This document shows, in pieces, positions 44,991 to 55,775 of a stretch of DNA of 64,000 nucleotides. The DNA lies in NCBI GenBank assembly GCA_964017065.1, contig OZ024789.1:5024018-5088017 (forward strand), read 5' to 3'. Position numbers and translations under genes: made by a program. Source of the stretch: Haliclona indistincta (Eukaryota > Porifera > Demospongiae > Haplosclerida > Chalinidae). Under the pieces are notes generated by a model. The model was not told where the DNA came from. It saw only the letters and a program-made list of their open reading frames with translations, and searched no databases. Numbering within the stretch: the stretch's first letter is position 1; each line of letters begins with the position of its first letter.

Positions 44991-46070
44991 CTATGAGCCA
45001 TAGTTTACTGTGTGTGTTTGTTGTAGTATGAATTATGCTATGTTCGTTCATTATTAAATCTGATGTGCACGCCAGCAGTAGAGAATGATCAATTCTTGCA
45101 CATTTTACTATAAACCAAAGTAAGAAGTTATGACAACATTATGTTATTTTTAGAAAATGATAACATGTCTATGATCACCATTATGAGCACTTAAGATACC
45201 ATTCTTGTGATCTGTAAACCAAACCCGGAAGAGAGTAACCTGATACACATACTTTACTAGATATGATAACATTCATTAATCTTGCAATGATCATCATTTG
45301 TCATCTTTAGATGTTAAAAGTGCCATACCATGCAGGCCTCACGAAACAACAACATCCAAAATGAAATATTACTTGTCGACAATCTTTCTTCAACTTACAG
45401 TACACCAATCAATGGTATGATTCTATTTAGACAGTATTATTGAACAGTTGCTGCAGATTTGATAATACAGACAAAAGCACAGTTGCTCTATTGTTCTCAT
45501 GCAGTTTGGTGGAACTGAATTAACTTGTCTACTGCACACATAATCCATTGCATATTATAGTGGACACCATTTGGACCCAAAATTGTAGAGTTTGGTATAT
45601 CACACATTACACATTGATTGTAAGTGTTCATTGCATTGAGGTGTCTTAAGAGGGTTCTACTATAAAATTATTTCTAATCTTTATCAACATCGAGTATAGT
45701 ACTAGCAAGAAAATAAAAAACTTGACAGACATAATCTGGAAAAAAGACTTAGAGGTCGGATAGAGAAATAAATGGTTTCCAGAGTTTGGCTTACAAGACT
45801 GTTTTAAATAATGGTCACCAACATGTATCAACTTATATAGAATGAGTCAAGTGCATGTGTTTGCTGATGTATCCAATATGAAAGCAAAGGAAATATAGAC
45901 CTCAAATCTATCTAGTTTAAGATAAAATCCGAAGTATCTGTTTATACGCGAACATATATGTTTTAATAACAAGTAAAATAATCATTCCTAAACACAAATG
46001 TCACTCTAGTGCAACATGCAACATGAACTAAAGTAAGTCAATATTAACATTGCAGTCTTGTTAATGTATC
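44991..46070. other. NHL-3 upstream spacer
   Basis: Shared NHL 5' spacer (AACCAAACCCGGAAGAGAGT near 45,220; TCACCAACATGTATCAACTT near 45,815). Contains a MITE-like inverted pair at 45,556-45,663 (TATAGTGGACACC and GAGGGTTCTACTATA). No gene. Confidence 0.55.
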
Positions 46071-46733
46071 TGTTACGACCCGATTCACAACCTTTGACCC
46101 GCTTCGAAGCCGGTCGACCGGTTTCGAAGCGGGTTAGCTAGCTGCGCGCCAGATTCAAAGCGTGCATAATGCTAAGTGCGCGCGTGCAATAGACTTCGAC
46201 TACTAAACATAACGTGTACTCTGAGTGTCCATATACATTGCATCGCAATTATACTGTTCTTTAAATTTGCTTCCATGTACAGGAGTCACGTTTGAATAAG
46301 AAGCTCTGACATGTTCCTATGAGTTTGATTGTTAAAACAACTGTTGCATGCACACAACATTTCTTGCTGCGCTGCGTTGCTGAACCACTCGTACCATCAT
46401 TCCTGTCAATTTAGCAGGTAGGCTTGCTGTGTTGCGCTGCTAAATCACTTACAACGCGGACGCTCCTGTCGATGAAGGCAGTAGCACATGATGCTCTAAA
46501 TCGCCTCCGTGGACACTTTCCAGTCTTGCTGCGCTGCACTGCAGTGAGCTATAACCGCGACAGCACTCCTACGTAGGTTCAGTCGATCTAGCATGCAGGT
46601 GGGCACCCTGAAGCATCGAAACGTTCGGTTTTAAACCGGGTCAACTGAGTTATGTGGTTGTAAATCGGGTTAACCGGCTTCGAAACCGGCGGCCGGCTTC
46701 GAAACGGGTCAGGTTGTGAATCGGGTCGTAACA
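46071..46733. mobile_element. 663-bp TIR element upstream of NHL-3, 4-bp TSD
   Basis: Ends TGTTACGACCCGATTCACAA and inverse TGTTACGACCCGATTCACAA, perfect over 21 bp and continuing as diverged GACCCG-TTCGAAGCCGG blocks. Flanked by TATC on both sides. The inside contains several TTGCTGCGCTGC repeats. The 4-bp duplication could fit a Chapaev-like element. It sits about 135 bp upstream of the NHL-3 TATA box. Confidence 0.82.
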
Positions 46734-46866
46734 TATCCATCATGCACACACACAGTCACATACACGCAACCCTTTGATGCTGTACTGAAATTCACAACGT
46801 TTATAAAATTAATTTTAGGATAGCTCATAATACAGGTGAACGTAACCAAAGCATCACAGAGCTCAC

Positions 46867-46950
46867 TATATAAGAGAGGACACATTCTGTGTTTCACCAG
46901 TTCTCAGCCACTATCACCTTGAGTATATCTCACTGGACAAGACGTCAAGT
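46867..46950 (+). promoter_or_regulatory. NHL-3 TATA box and 5' leader
   Basis: TATATAAG at 46,867-46,874, 84 bp before the ATG; leader as in the other copies despite the nearby transposon. Confidence 0.78.
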
Positions 46951-47796
46951 ATGAAACTCCTCTCCTTGCTGACGGTGGTTATTGTCCTAATCGGCATAAC
47001 CACACAAGCCTTTGCCTGCTACTATGAGAGGATGTCTCGTAGCCCAAACTACGCAAAGATAACTACTCCAAAGAAAACCCTTAATGTTCCCAATGCTCAC
47101 GGTATTTGTGTCGCTCCCAATGGAAACTTTGCTGTTGTGTTGCACAACAATGCAAAGAAGGTTCGCATATACTACAGCTGTGGAAAACTGATGAAGGAAG
47201 TTGATCTTACCAAACAAGGATTTAGACTAGGTTGTGATTGTGCATTCACAGATCACAGTCTCTATGTTACTGACTGTGATGGGAGAAAAGTTTATGAATT
47301 GTCAACACTTGGGGAATTTGTTCGGATTTTTGCTACTGGTCAACACTTTCAACGCATGGCAGCATGTCAAGATCGACTTTACATCACCAAACATAGTGGT
47401 GGGCAAAATCTCTTTGTGTACGATACCAATGGTAGACTGATACGTCGCATTAGTGTACCAGCTAATGCTGCTCGTGGAGTCATAGTGGGCATAGACGGTA
47501 ACTTACATGTTTCAAATTGGCAGAGAAAACAAGTGTATGTCTACACTCCTGAAGGAAGACGAGTCAGTGTAACAACCTACAATGAAATTCATCTTGCTGA
47601 TGGTCTAGCAATCGACACTGCAGGCAACCTCCTTATTGCTGATCATGATCGAGGTAAAGTGGAGGTTTACAGTCCGTGTGGAGCACTGATCAAGACCATT
47701 CGAACAGGAACACGATATGCAGTCGATGTTGCGATTGGTAACGATGGAACAATACTGGTGGCAGATTATCGTGCCTCCAAAGTCTTCATGTATTAA
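46951..47796 (+). CDS. NHL-3: secreted six-bladed NHL-type beta-propeller
   Basis: Intact, 281 residues, one residue longer than NHL-1 and NHL-2 in blade 4 (VPANAARGVIVGID) and in TGTRYAVD. Signal peptide MKLLSLLTVVIVLIGITTQ then AFA. Blade signatures ICVAPNGNFAVV, CAFTDHSLYVTDCDG, ACQDRLYITKHSGGQ, VGIDGNLHVSN, LAIDTAGNLLIADHD and IGNDGTILVADY. Closest to NHL-7. Confidence 0.9.
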   Translation: MKLLSLLTVVIVLIGITTQAFACYYERMSRSPNYAKITTPKKTLNVPNAHGICVAPNGNFAVVLHNNAKKVRIYYSCGKLMKEVDLTKQGFRLGCDCAFTDHSLYVTDCDGRKVYELSTLGEFVRIFATGQHFQRMAACQDRLYITKHSGGQNLFVYDTNGRLIRRISVPANAARGVIVGIDGNLHVSNWQRKQVYVYTPEGRRVSVTTYNEIHLADGLAIDTAGNLLIADHDRGKVEVYSPCGALIKTIRTGTRYAVDVAIGNDGTILVADYRASKVFMY

Positions 47797-48256
47797 CCAG
47801 CAACCAACAGAGACTATGAGCCATAGTTTACTAGTATAGAGACTAGCGTGTGTTTGTTGTAGTATAGTGACTGTAGACATAATGTGTGTTGTAGATTTTA
47901 GTGCTCATGCTGGTTATTTCTTCATTCATTATAGTGATCCCTGAAAAGAGTTAAAATGAAACAGAACCGAGTTTCTAAAAAGCAGTGCTTATGTGATCCA
48001 GTTGTTAAGTAAACTTGTATGTGGGACACTCCCGCCACGCAACTAAGCATGCACACACCCAGCATGCACACACCCAACATGCACCCAGCACATGCACTTC
48101 ACTCATAGTGTGTCAGGGCTGCTGTGCATGTAACGCATATAATCTTCATTCGTAGATTATTCATTAGATTATGTAGAGTGCTCATTTCTGGTTATGAATT
48201 TTAATTCTTGTAAAAGAAAAAATATGTGCATATGCTGGTAATAATGTAATGAGATA
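47797..48256. other. NHL-3 3' spacer
   Basis: Carries both types of NHL 3' flank in sequence (CTGTAGACATAATGTGTGTT, then ATTATGTAGAGTGCTCATTT) and a short repeat AGCATGCACACACCCA around 48,050. No gene. Confidence 0.5.
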
Positions 48257-48332
48257 CTAAAAATTTTGGTGGATAAAATTTTGGCGAATGTCCTAGATTT
48301 TGCGTTTAGCGACTAATATTTTGGCGCCCAGC

Positions 48333-50673
48333 TAGGCCTTGGCGAATTATGCTGGCATAATTTTGAGCATAATTACTTAGTAGAAGCATAGTAGCATATG
48401 CTGGCATAATTATGTAATATTCCGAGCATAATCATTAACATTTGATTATTGTTTCGAAATTTGAAAAAAAACCAGACATGAATGAGTTGACAGTACAAAA
48501 TACAAAAAGTGGATACAAATATAAATGTACAGATGATTGAGTTAGCAAAGTTCACTCACGCTTATTATACTGCAACATAAGTGATGCTCTGGGAGTTGAG
48601 CAATGAGAACACTCTTTCCACGGCTGCTGACGAAGGCTGACACAGGAGTACTGTTTTGCATGCACTAGACCAATGGGTAAGTGTGTCAGATTGTCTCTCC
48701 CACCATGCTAGTAGATCGACTGTTGAAGCCACACCATCAGCAGCAGCAAGGTAGGAAGGAAGCTCTGACTTTAGGTTATTAATATCATCACTATCTATGA
48801 ACTTGAAAATTCGTAGGCTTTCAACAGTAGTAGCATCAGGATTCAATTCATTTACCTTAGCAGGGTTAAAGAGACGTGCACTTCGGAATGCAGCCACGCT
48901 TTGTCTGAGTTCTCCAACTTCTCCATCAAACTTGGCTGTAAAGTAGTCTAGTCTTGGTCTAACACAGCTAGAAGCATAATGCAGCCAATTCTGCTCAGTG
49001 AGTAGTTGATTGGCAATTCTTTTGGCTACTGCAGTAGTATTAGGCCAGTGGTGCACTTGCACAGCTGCTTTTACTTCGTTGATGATGTCAAAACACTTCA
49101 GAGCTAAAGGACCGTCTCCTTCAAGAGCATACGTACCTTTGACAAATGGCTCTCCAGCGTCAATATCAACAGCTAATTCAATTTGAAGCTTGTCAGACTG
49201 AGTTTCCAACAGATTCAGCAACTTCTTTCGACTCTTTGGAGACACGTCTTGGTCGTCATGTAGAAAAGGTACCACATCTGCCCATAACGTCAAGACTTGC
49301 TTTTCGCACTCCCACTTGCTCCACCATCGTGTAGGTGAATACGAGGCTATTGAAATACCTGTTCTGGTACGCCAGAGTAGCCTAGCCTTTGGGCTATTTT
49401 TGAAGAGTGCTTCCTAGTACTTCATAAACTTGGTTAAAGTTGGCAACTTAAAGTGATCTCCAACGTGATCTAGAGTATGTGACATGCACCCAATATCCAT
49501 CACTTGTGGATACATAATTGCTACTGTGCGCATAGCAACATTATTTACAGATGCACAATCTCTCATGGCAGCAACAACATTAGATGGAAGTATACCCAAG
49601 CTCAGTCGACAAAACAGTGAGAACCTCTCGTGCTACTTCCTCACCTGACAAAGACTTTGAAAGGAGTGACAACCGTACCAATCTCTGATGGATTTTCCAG
49701 TCTGAACAGAAGCGCAAGACGATTGCCAATGCCTCTCCTAAACGAGTAGTGCCATCAAAGATCACAGAAACTTTCTGACCATCAATTTCGCTATGAATTC
49801 GCTTCTTTTCTTCTCCATGTATCACTGGAATATAGTCGGACAAGTGTGAGCTATGAGTAAGCTTGTACGTTCCTTCTTCCAAAAGACTACGCAAGCTGTC
49901 TACTTTCATGAGAGGAATTCCAGCTTTCAAGAACTCCTCAACAACTTTCATCCGGTGCACTCTCTGCTCCATAGAGACACTAGTACCAGCTGGTTCAACA
50001 CTCTTGTCGTAAGCACGAAGACTTTCAACAATATCACGTTCACGAGCTGTCTTTTTAGAAAGTTTTTCCTTGGCGTTCTTGTGCTTATCTCCAGTAATGT
50101 GATTTTTGACAGTACTTTTCTTGAGGGAAAGAACTTCTCGACAAGCAACACAAAACAGTTTGTTGTTCTTTATTTCCAGGCACTCGTTTGGAAAGTCACG
50201 TATGCGCTGTGCTGGAGTCACAGTTTTTGGATCAGTCTGGTTCGGTACAGTGGATTCACGTTTCTTCGCTTCAGCTGTTGGCTTAGGCTTTTCCACTTTA
50301 CGTTTTCTTGCCAAGTCCGACTTGGTAGGGGCTTTTAGCTTATCTAGAATAGATATCAATGGTGAAGAAACCTGTAGCGTTTCAATCTGATCTTGGGTAG
50401 TATCAGCTGACTCTGGTTCTGTCGTCTCTGTTTGTCGATTTCCAGCAGTTCGAGGTCAGACTCATACTCAGTCTCAGATGTTTCCATACTTATGATGGCC
50501 ACCATATTCCAGCCGCTATGGCGCCACGTGTAAATAACCACACCCCATGTTGATAATAATACTAGCTATGAATATAATTAAAGCAAGCATAATAATGAGC
50601 ATAATAACAACAATTGTGAGCATAGGAGCATAGCATAATTAAGTGAATTTCGAGCATAATTCGCCAAGCCCTA
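48333..50673. mobile_element. 2,341-bp hAT transposon with 8-bp TSD
   Basis: Ends TAGGCCTTGGCGAATTATGC and inverse TAGGGCTTGGCGAATTATGC. Perfect 8-bp duplication CGCCCAGC (48,325-48,332 and 50,674-50,681); the other MITE copy has a single CGCCCAGC, giving the empty site. Carries a decayed transposase on minus. AT-rich GCATAATT repeats lie next to both ends. Confidence 0.92.
48565..50359 (-). pseudogene. hAT transposase, one frameshift and one nonsense codon
   Basis: First frame 50,359-49,580: Lys-rich N-terminus then a BED-type zinc finger (CLEIKNNKLFCVACREVLSL ... NHITGDKHK), and DGTTRLGEAL, which is the start of the catalytic core. A 1-base shift near 49,600 leads to a second frame with RDCASVNNVAM and DIGCMSHTLDHVG, a TAG at 49,414-49,416, then ALFKNSPKARLLW, TRWWSKWE (hAT signature) and the C-terminal dimerisation motif SSAAVERVFSLLNSQ near 48,600. 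All domains are present, so decay is recent. DDE-type cut-and-paste enzyme when intact. Confidence 0.88.
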
Positions 50674-50793
50674 CGCCCAGCGCCTGGCTCACGTATTGCT
50701 GTAATAGAAAAACAGACTTTGGCGACTAATATTTTGGCGGATGCTTGATGATTCGCCAAAAATTTTAGTCCACCAAAATATCTAGCAATACGG

Positions 50794-51607
50794 TACAATG
50801 TGTCATGACGCTAGTATGGTAGGGAAATGAACACATTCGTCTGCTTACATGTATTTCCTCACAATAAGCACGTACCCGCAACACAACACGCATTTCTCAT
50901 TCAAATCAGTGCAAGCATTCATACCTCTGGGAGGAATCAATGTATAGAACACCATGAATTCACATGTACGATAGCACTAAAAAGAAGACTAGACTCTCTC
51001 GTGAATCATTGAGTCTAGACCAACTTGTTCATGTAAACAAAACTACAAGTATCATAGCATAACTATAGCTGATGTACAAAACAGCATGGCTGGTATTTGT
51101 GAGGTTAAATTTCGTTTGAGCAAACAGTATCGAGCAGGTTCATTGTACATGATATACACTGAGAACACTACTTCAAACCTGTGGCAAGTGAACAGAGTCT
51201 CACCCAGAGCCTACCAAATCCTTATCTCCGGATTTGGAGAACTCTTATCGAGAGAAATTCTTATCTATCCATGTGTGGTTTGCAAGAAGAAAGAATGTTT
51301 AACCGAATTCTGCCTCACATGTTCAAAACAAAATTTAACTTACAAAATATACCAGCTATGAGGTAATGAGTTATTCTGATGACAGAGAAAAGATTTCCTG
51401 GTCAGTGAACATGGGATCAGTCACATAACTACATCACAGACAGTGTAATCTGGTTACAAGAATTTGATCTCTTTATACACTACAACACTAAATGCAAGTT
51501 ATACACCAAGGTAAATACGAGAATCAAAATTCACACAATTACCAACAACGACGTGTATCTAACAGTTTTAAACTATGTGTGAAGTTGCTAATGTAAATTA
51601 TCGGCAG
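50794..51607. other. Spacer with shared 170-bp repeat
   Basis: Contains an open frame 51,086-51,361 (MAGICEVKFRLSKQYRAGSL, then a Cys-rich CVVCKKKECLTEFCLTC), but the frame is not kept in the copies at 44,440, 53,905 and 60,430, so I do not call it a gene. Confidence 0.5.
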
Positions 51608-51723
51608 CATGGCACGAAGGGATACCACGAGGACAGGAATCAAGACAGACAAGTGCTTCTGTAAGTATAGTCCTACTAAAGCTTGCGATCGATCGCTTTG
51701 ACCTGCCACACTGTACTGAACTG

Positions 51724-51909
51724 ATGATCATGAAGTTTGAAGGCCTTGAAGAAGACCAGGTGTACGAGAACAAGCTATTGTTAGTGGCGTCTCAGGCGTA
51801 CGATGAGGAACAAGAGCACCAGGAACTGGTAGCATCACAAACGTACAACGATGAAGAAGAAAGAAGTACGCTCACATGCAGAGCGAAGATTTTACAGCTT
51901 GATTCTTGA
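51724..51909 (+). CDS. Small acidic protein, unknown (copy 2)
   Basis: 61 codons: MIMKFEGLEEDQVYENKLLL, VASQAYDEEQEHQELVASQT, then YNDEEERSTL. Possible upstream exon with ATG at 51,608 (MARRDTTRTGIKTDKCF) before GTAAGTATAG. Identical to copy 3. Unproven. Confidence 0.3.
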   Translation: MIMKFEGLEEDQVYENKLLLVASQAYDEEQEHQELVASQTYNDEEERSTLTCRAKILQLDS

Positions 51910-52235
51910 CGATATTATTACACAATCATTAAGACAATCATAACGTTCCACCTGCCACTTGTGACAAGATACTACTCCTGTGTTTCATTCTAGTCTGTGT
52001 CATGTTGTATTCCACTATCACAATCGGTACATCATAACCTTCCTGCTTTTGGAGTAAGATGCTAGCCTGAGCTACAGGTTCATATGGGAATTTGGTAACC
52101 TCATTACATTCATGACATAGTTTTAAAATTTATTACTAGTACATGCACTCGCCCAAAGACTAAAAGCTGCACTGTATATATACATTGAAGTATTTCAACA
52201 ATGCTGTTTCTACAACTAGAGTATACTGAGGTCAC

Positions 52236-52320
52236 TATATAAGAGAGGACACATTCTGTGTCTCACCAGTTCTCAATCTTGAGTATATATCTCACTGAGT
52301 CACTGGATAAGAAGTCAAGT
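52236..52320 (+). promoter_or_regulatory. NHL-4 TATA box and 5' leader (shortened)
   Basis: TATATAAG at 52,236-52,243, 85 bp before the ATG. The leader lacks the usual AGTCGCTGTCACC and has an added GAGTCACTG, so the spacing is nearly restored by compensating changes. Confidence 0.7.
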
Positions 52321-53164
52321 ATGAAACTCCTCTCCTTGCTGACGGTGGCTATTGTCCTAATCGGCATAACCACACATTCAAGCCTTTGCCTGCTACTATG
52401 AGAGGATGTCTCGTAGCCCAAACTATGCAAAGATTACCACGCCAAAGAAAACCCTCAGCATTCCTCAGGCTCACGGTATTTGTGTCGCTCCCAATGGCAA
52501 CTTTGCTGTCATATCGCACAACAATGCCAAGAAGCTTCGCATATACTACAGCTGTGGAAAACTGATGAAAATTGTTAATCTTCAACACGGGTTTAATGCT
52601 GCTCATGACTGTGCATTCACAGATCGTTATCTCTATGTTGCTGACTACAATGGAAGAAAAGTGCATGTACTCTCACCACTTGGCAAATTCGTTCGAGTCT
52701 TAGCTACTGGTGTAACGTTTTTTCGAATAGAAGCATGTCGAAACCGACTTTATGTCACCACAGCTCATGGAGGACAAAATGTCCATGTATACGATACCAA
52801 TAATGATAGACTGATACGTCGCATTAGTGTACCAGGTGGTTCACGTGGAGTCATAATGGGCATAGACAGTAGCCTGCGTATTTCTAATTTGGGAAAACAA
52901 GTGTATACTTATACTGCCGAAGGAAGACGAGTCAGTGTAACAACCTACCAGGAAGTCCATCGTGCTGATGGTATAGCAATGGACACTGCAGGCAACCTCC
53001 TTATTGCTGATCATGATAAGGGCGAAGTTAAGGTTTACAGTCCGTGTGGAGCACTGATCAAGACCATTCGAACGGGAACTCGACTTTCAACTGATGTTGA
53101 GATTGGTAATGATGGAACAGTAATGGTGGCAGACCCTGCTGCTGGCAAAGTCTTGATGTTTTAA
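52321..53164 (+). pseudogene. NHL-4: NHL propeller with frameshift in the signal peptide
   Basis: The conserved ATG at 52,321 opens MKLLSLLTVAIVLIGITTH, but a 4-bp insertion (TTCA in CACACATTCAAGCC) shifts the frame at the end of the signal peptide. From MSRSPNY (52,406) the other frame is open for 252 codons to a normal end (VADPAAGKVLMF). The mature region is intact with diverged blades (DCAFTDRYLYVADYNGRKVH; ACRNRLYVTTAHGGQ; MGIDSSLRISNLGKQ). Translation from 52,406 would give a cytoplasmic propeller. A diverged subtype, shared with NHL-9. Confidence 0.85.
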
Positions 53165-54174
53165 CCAGCAACCAACAGAGACTATGAGCCATAGTTTATT
53201 AGTATAGAGACTATAGTGTGTGTTTGTGATAGTATAGTGACTGTAGACATAATGTGTGTTGTAGATTTTAGTGCTCATGCTGGTTATTTATTCATTCATT
53301 ACAATCATCTCTCAAAAGAGTTAACAGAACCGAGTTTTGAATAAGCATTGCTCATGCGATCCAGTAGTTAAGTAAACTTTTGAGCAAAATGTGGGACACA
53401 GTTGGGCTTCACATGTCCTGAGAAAGTTTTTGGTTGAAACTACAGGAAACATAATCTGTGCCTGCTTGTGTGTGAGTTATTTGGTACATATTTATGGGTA
53501 CATCGTAAGCAAAGTATACTGTCTAAGAAATTCCATCTGAGTCATCAACTATTTGAAACACTTTATTACAAAGGTACATGACATTTTTTAATAGCAGTGT
53601 ATGCAATCATTAAACTACTTTTATCAGTATGACTTGAGAGAGCTTGAGCAGCATGCACACACTATATACGATGCACTCAATCAAGACAGCAAAACTATCT
53701 GAACTAATGGTCCAATGTTATTGCATGTACAATGTGCACTACATGTAAACGCTCACAATGTGCATTGAATTCGCTTCCAATTCACATTGCTGGCAGTTTT
53801 GGGGATACAATGCGCATCAAAAGTGGATTCCATGTGTACGCACCTTTAAATGAGGAAATGTTCTGTATCTTACCAGTTCTCAGTTGCTGATGTACAAAAC
53901 AGTATGCATGGCTGGTATAATTTGTAAAGGTTAATAAATTTCGTTTGAGCGAACAGTATTGAGCGCATTCATTGTGCATGATATACAATGAGAACACTGC
54001 TTCAAATCTGTGGTAAGTGATCAGACTCTCACTCAGAGGTTACCAAAACCAGAGAGATACTTATCTAGGATTGTGTCAAGAAAAGGCATCCAGGTGTGAT
54101 TTGCAAGAAGAACGAAGCTGAAATTCTGCCTCTCATATTCAAAACTAAATTTTGCCTGCGTATTTTCAATTTTG
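53165..54174. other. NHL-4 3' spacer
   Basis: NHL 3' flank, the distal flank with GTACATGACATTTTTTAATA, the 44,033-type MITE right end (about 53,755-53,860), an NHL-leader scrap (TACCAGTTCTCAGTTGCTGA at 53,871) and the shared 170-bp repeat. No gene. Confidence 0.55.
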
Positions 54175-54177
54175 AAA

Positions 54178-54484
54178 ACAATTGTATACTTACACTCCTG
54201 AAGGAAGACGAGTCGGTGTAACAACCTACCAGGAAGTCCAGGTTGCTGATGGTCTAGCAATGGACACTGCAGGCAACCTCCTTATTGCTGATCACGATCG
54301 AGGTAAAGTGGAGGTTTACAGTCTGTGTGGAACACTGATCAAGATTATTCGAACGGGAACTCGACATTCAACTGATGTTGAGATTGGTAATGATGGAACA
54401 ATAATGGTAGCAGACCCCATTGCCGGCAAAGTCCTTATGTACCATCAACCAACAGAGACTATGAGGCATAGTTTACTAGTATAG
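54178..54484 (+). pseudogene. NHL-6: C-terminal NHL fragment
   Basis: Begins at the same codon as NHL-5 (VYTYTPEGRRVGVTTYQEVQ), directly after the shared repeat, and reads ADGLAMDTAGNLLIADHDRG, SLCGTLIKIIRTGTRHSTDV and VMVADPIAGKVLMY. The usual TAA is lost (TACCATCAACC), so the frame runs on to 54,484. About 2.3 blades cannot form a propeller alone. Confidence 0.8.
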
Positions 54485-55691
54485 AGACTAGTGTGATTGT
54501 GGTAGTATGCTATAATTATGCTATGCTCATGCTGGTTATTCATTATTAAATCTGATGTGCATGTCAGCAGTAGAGAATGATCAATCCATGCACATTTTAC
54601 TATAAACCAAAGTAAGAAGTTATGACAACATTATGTTATTTTTAGAAAATGATAACATTTCTATGATCACCATTATGAGCACTTTAGATACCATTCTTGT
54701 GATCTGTAAACCAAACCCGGAAGATAGTAACCTGATACACATACTTTTCTAGAAATAATAACATTCTTGCTGTACATCAACAACCATTAATCTTGCAATG
54801 ATCATCATTTGTCATCTTTAGATGTTAAAAGTGCCATACCATGCAGGCCTCACGAAACAAAAACATCCGAAATGAAACATTACTTGCTGACGGTTCTCTT
54901 CAACTTACAGTACACCAATCAACGGTATGATTCTATTTTGACAGTATTATTGAAAATGTGCTGCAAGATTTGATATACAGTCAAAAGCACACTTGCTCTA
55001 TTGTTCTCATGCAGTTTGGTGGAAGAGAATTAACTTGTCTACTGCACACATGATCCATTGCATATAATAGTGGACATCATTTGGACCCAAACTTGTAGAG
55101 TTTGGTATATCACACATTACACATTGATTGTAAGTGTTCATTGCATTGAGGTGTCCTCTAAGACGGTTCTACTATAGATATATATCTTTATTAACATCGA
55201 GTATAGTAATAGCAAGATAATAGAAATCTTGACAGGCATAATCTGGAAAACAACTTAGAGGTTGGATAAAGAAATAGAGGGTAACCAGAGATTGGCTTAC
55301 AAGACTGTTTTACATAATGGTCACCAATATGTATCAATTTATATAGAATGTGTCAAGTGCATGTGTTTGTTGGTGTATCCAATATGAAAGCATCATCTGA
55401 AGTAAAGATAGATCTCAAATCTGTCTAGTTATCCGAAGTATCTGTTTACACGTGAGCATAACATGTTTTAATAACAAGTAAGATAATCATTCCTAAACAC
55501 AAATGTCACTCTAGTGTAACATGTAACATGAACTAAAGTAAGTCAAAACTAACATTGCAGTCTTGTTAATGTATACATGATACACACACACATAGTCACA
55601 TACACGCTACCCTTTGATGATGTTCACAAAGTTTAAAAATTACGATAGCTCATAATACAGGTGAACGTGACCAAAGCATCACTGAGCTCAC
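54485..55691. other. NHL-7 upstream spacer
   Basis: The conserved NHL 5' spacer, matching 45,060-46,060 and 58,000-58,900. Contains a MITE-like inverted pair at about 55,065-55,174. No gene. Confidence 0.55.
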
Positions 55692-55775
55692 TATATAAGA
55701 GAGGACACATTCTGTGTCTCACCAGTTCTCAGTCGCTGTCACCTTGAGTATATCTCACTGGACAAGACGACAAGT
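55692..55775 (+). promoter_or_regulatory. NHL-7 TATA box and 5' leader
   Basis: TATATAAG at 55,692-55,699, 84 bp before the ATG. Confidence 0.78.

Larger units (their letters stand above)
48257..50793. mobile_element. TA-flanked MITE copy 2, split by a hAT element
   Basis: Left part 48,257-48,332 and right part 50,674-50,793 match the MITE at 41,898-42,099 (CTAGATTTTGCGTTTAGCGA; CCAGCGCCTGGCTCACGTAT). The first dozen bases of the left end are lost. Confidence 0.8.
50807..54665. repeat. Recent tandem duplication, left copy
   Basis: The sequence from TCATGACGCTAGTATGGTAG onward, including the small acidic ORF, NHL-4 and NHL-6, is repeated almost base for base at 60,140-64,000. The offset is 9,356 bp at the NHL-4/NHL-9 ATG and 9,334 bp at NHL-6/NHL-10, so only about 20 bp of indels separate the copies. 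Confidence 0.92.

Noticed and set aside
51086..51361. 91-codon frame with CVVCKKKECLTEFCLTC
   Set aside because: Frame is broken in all other copies of the same repeat.
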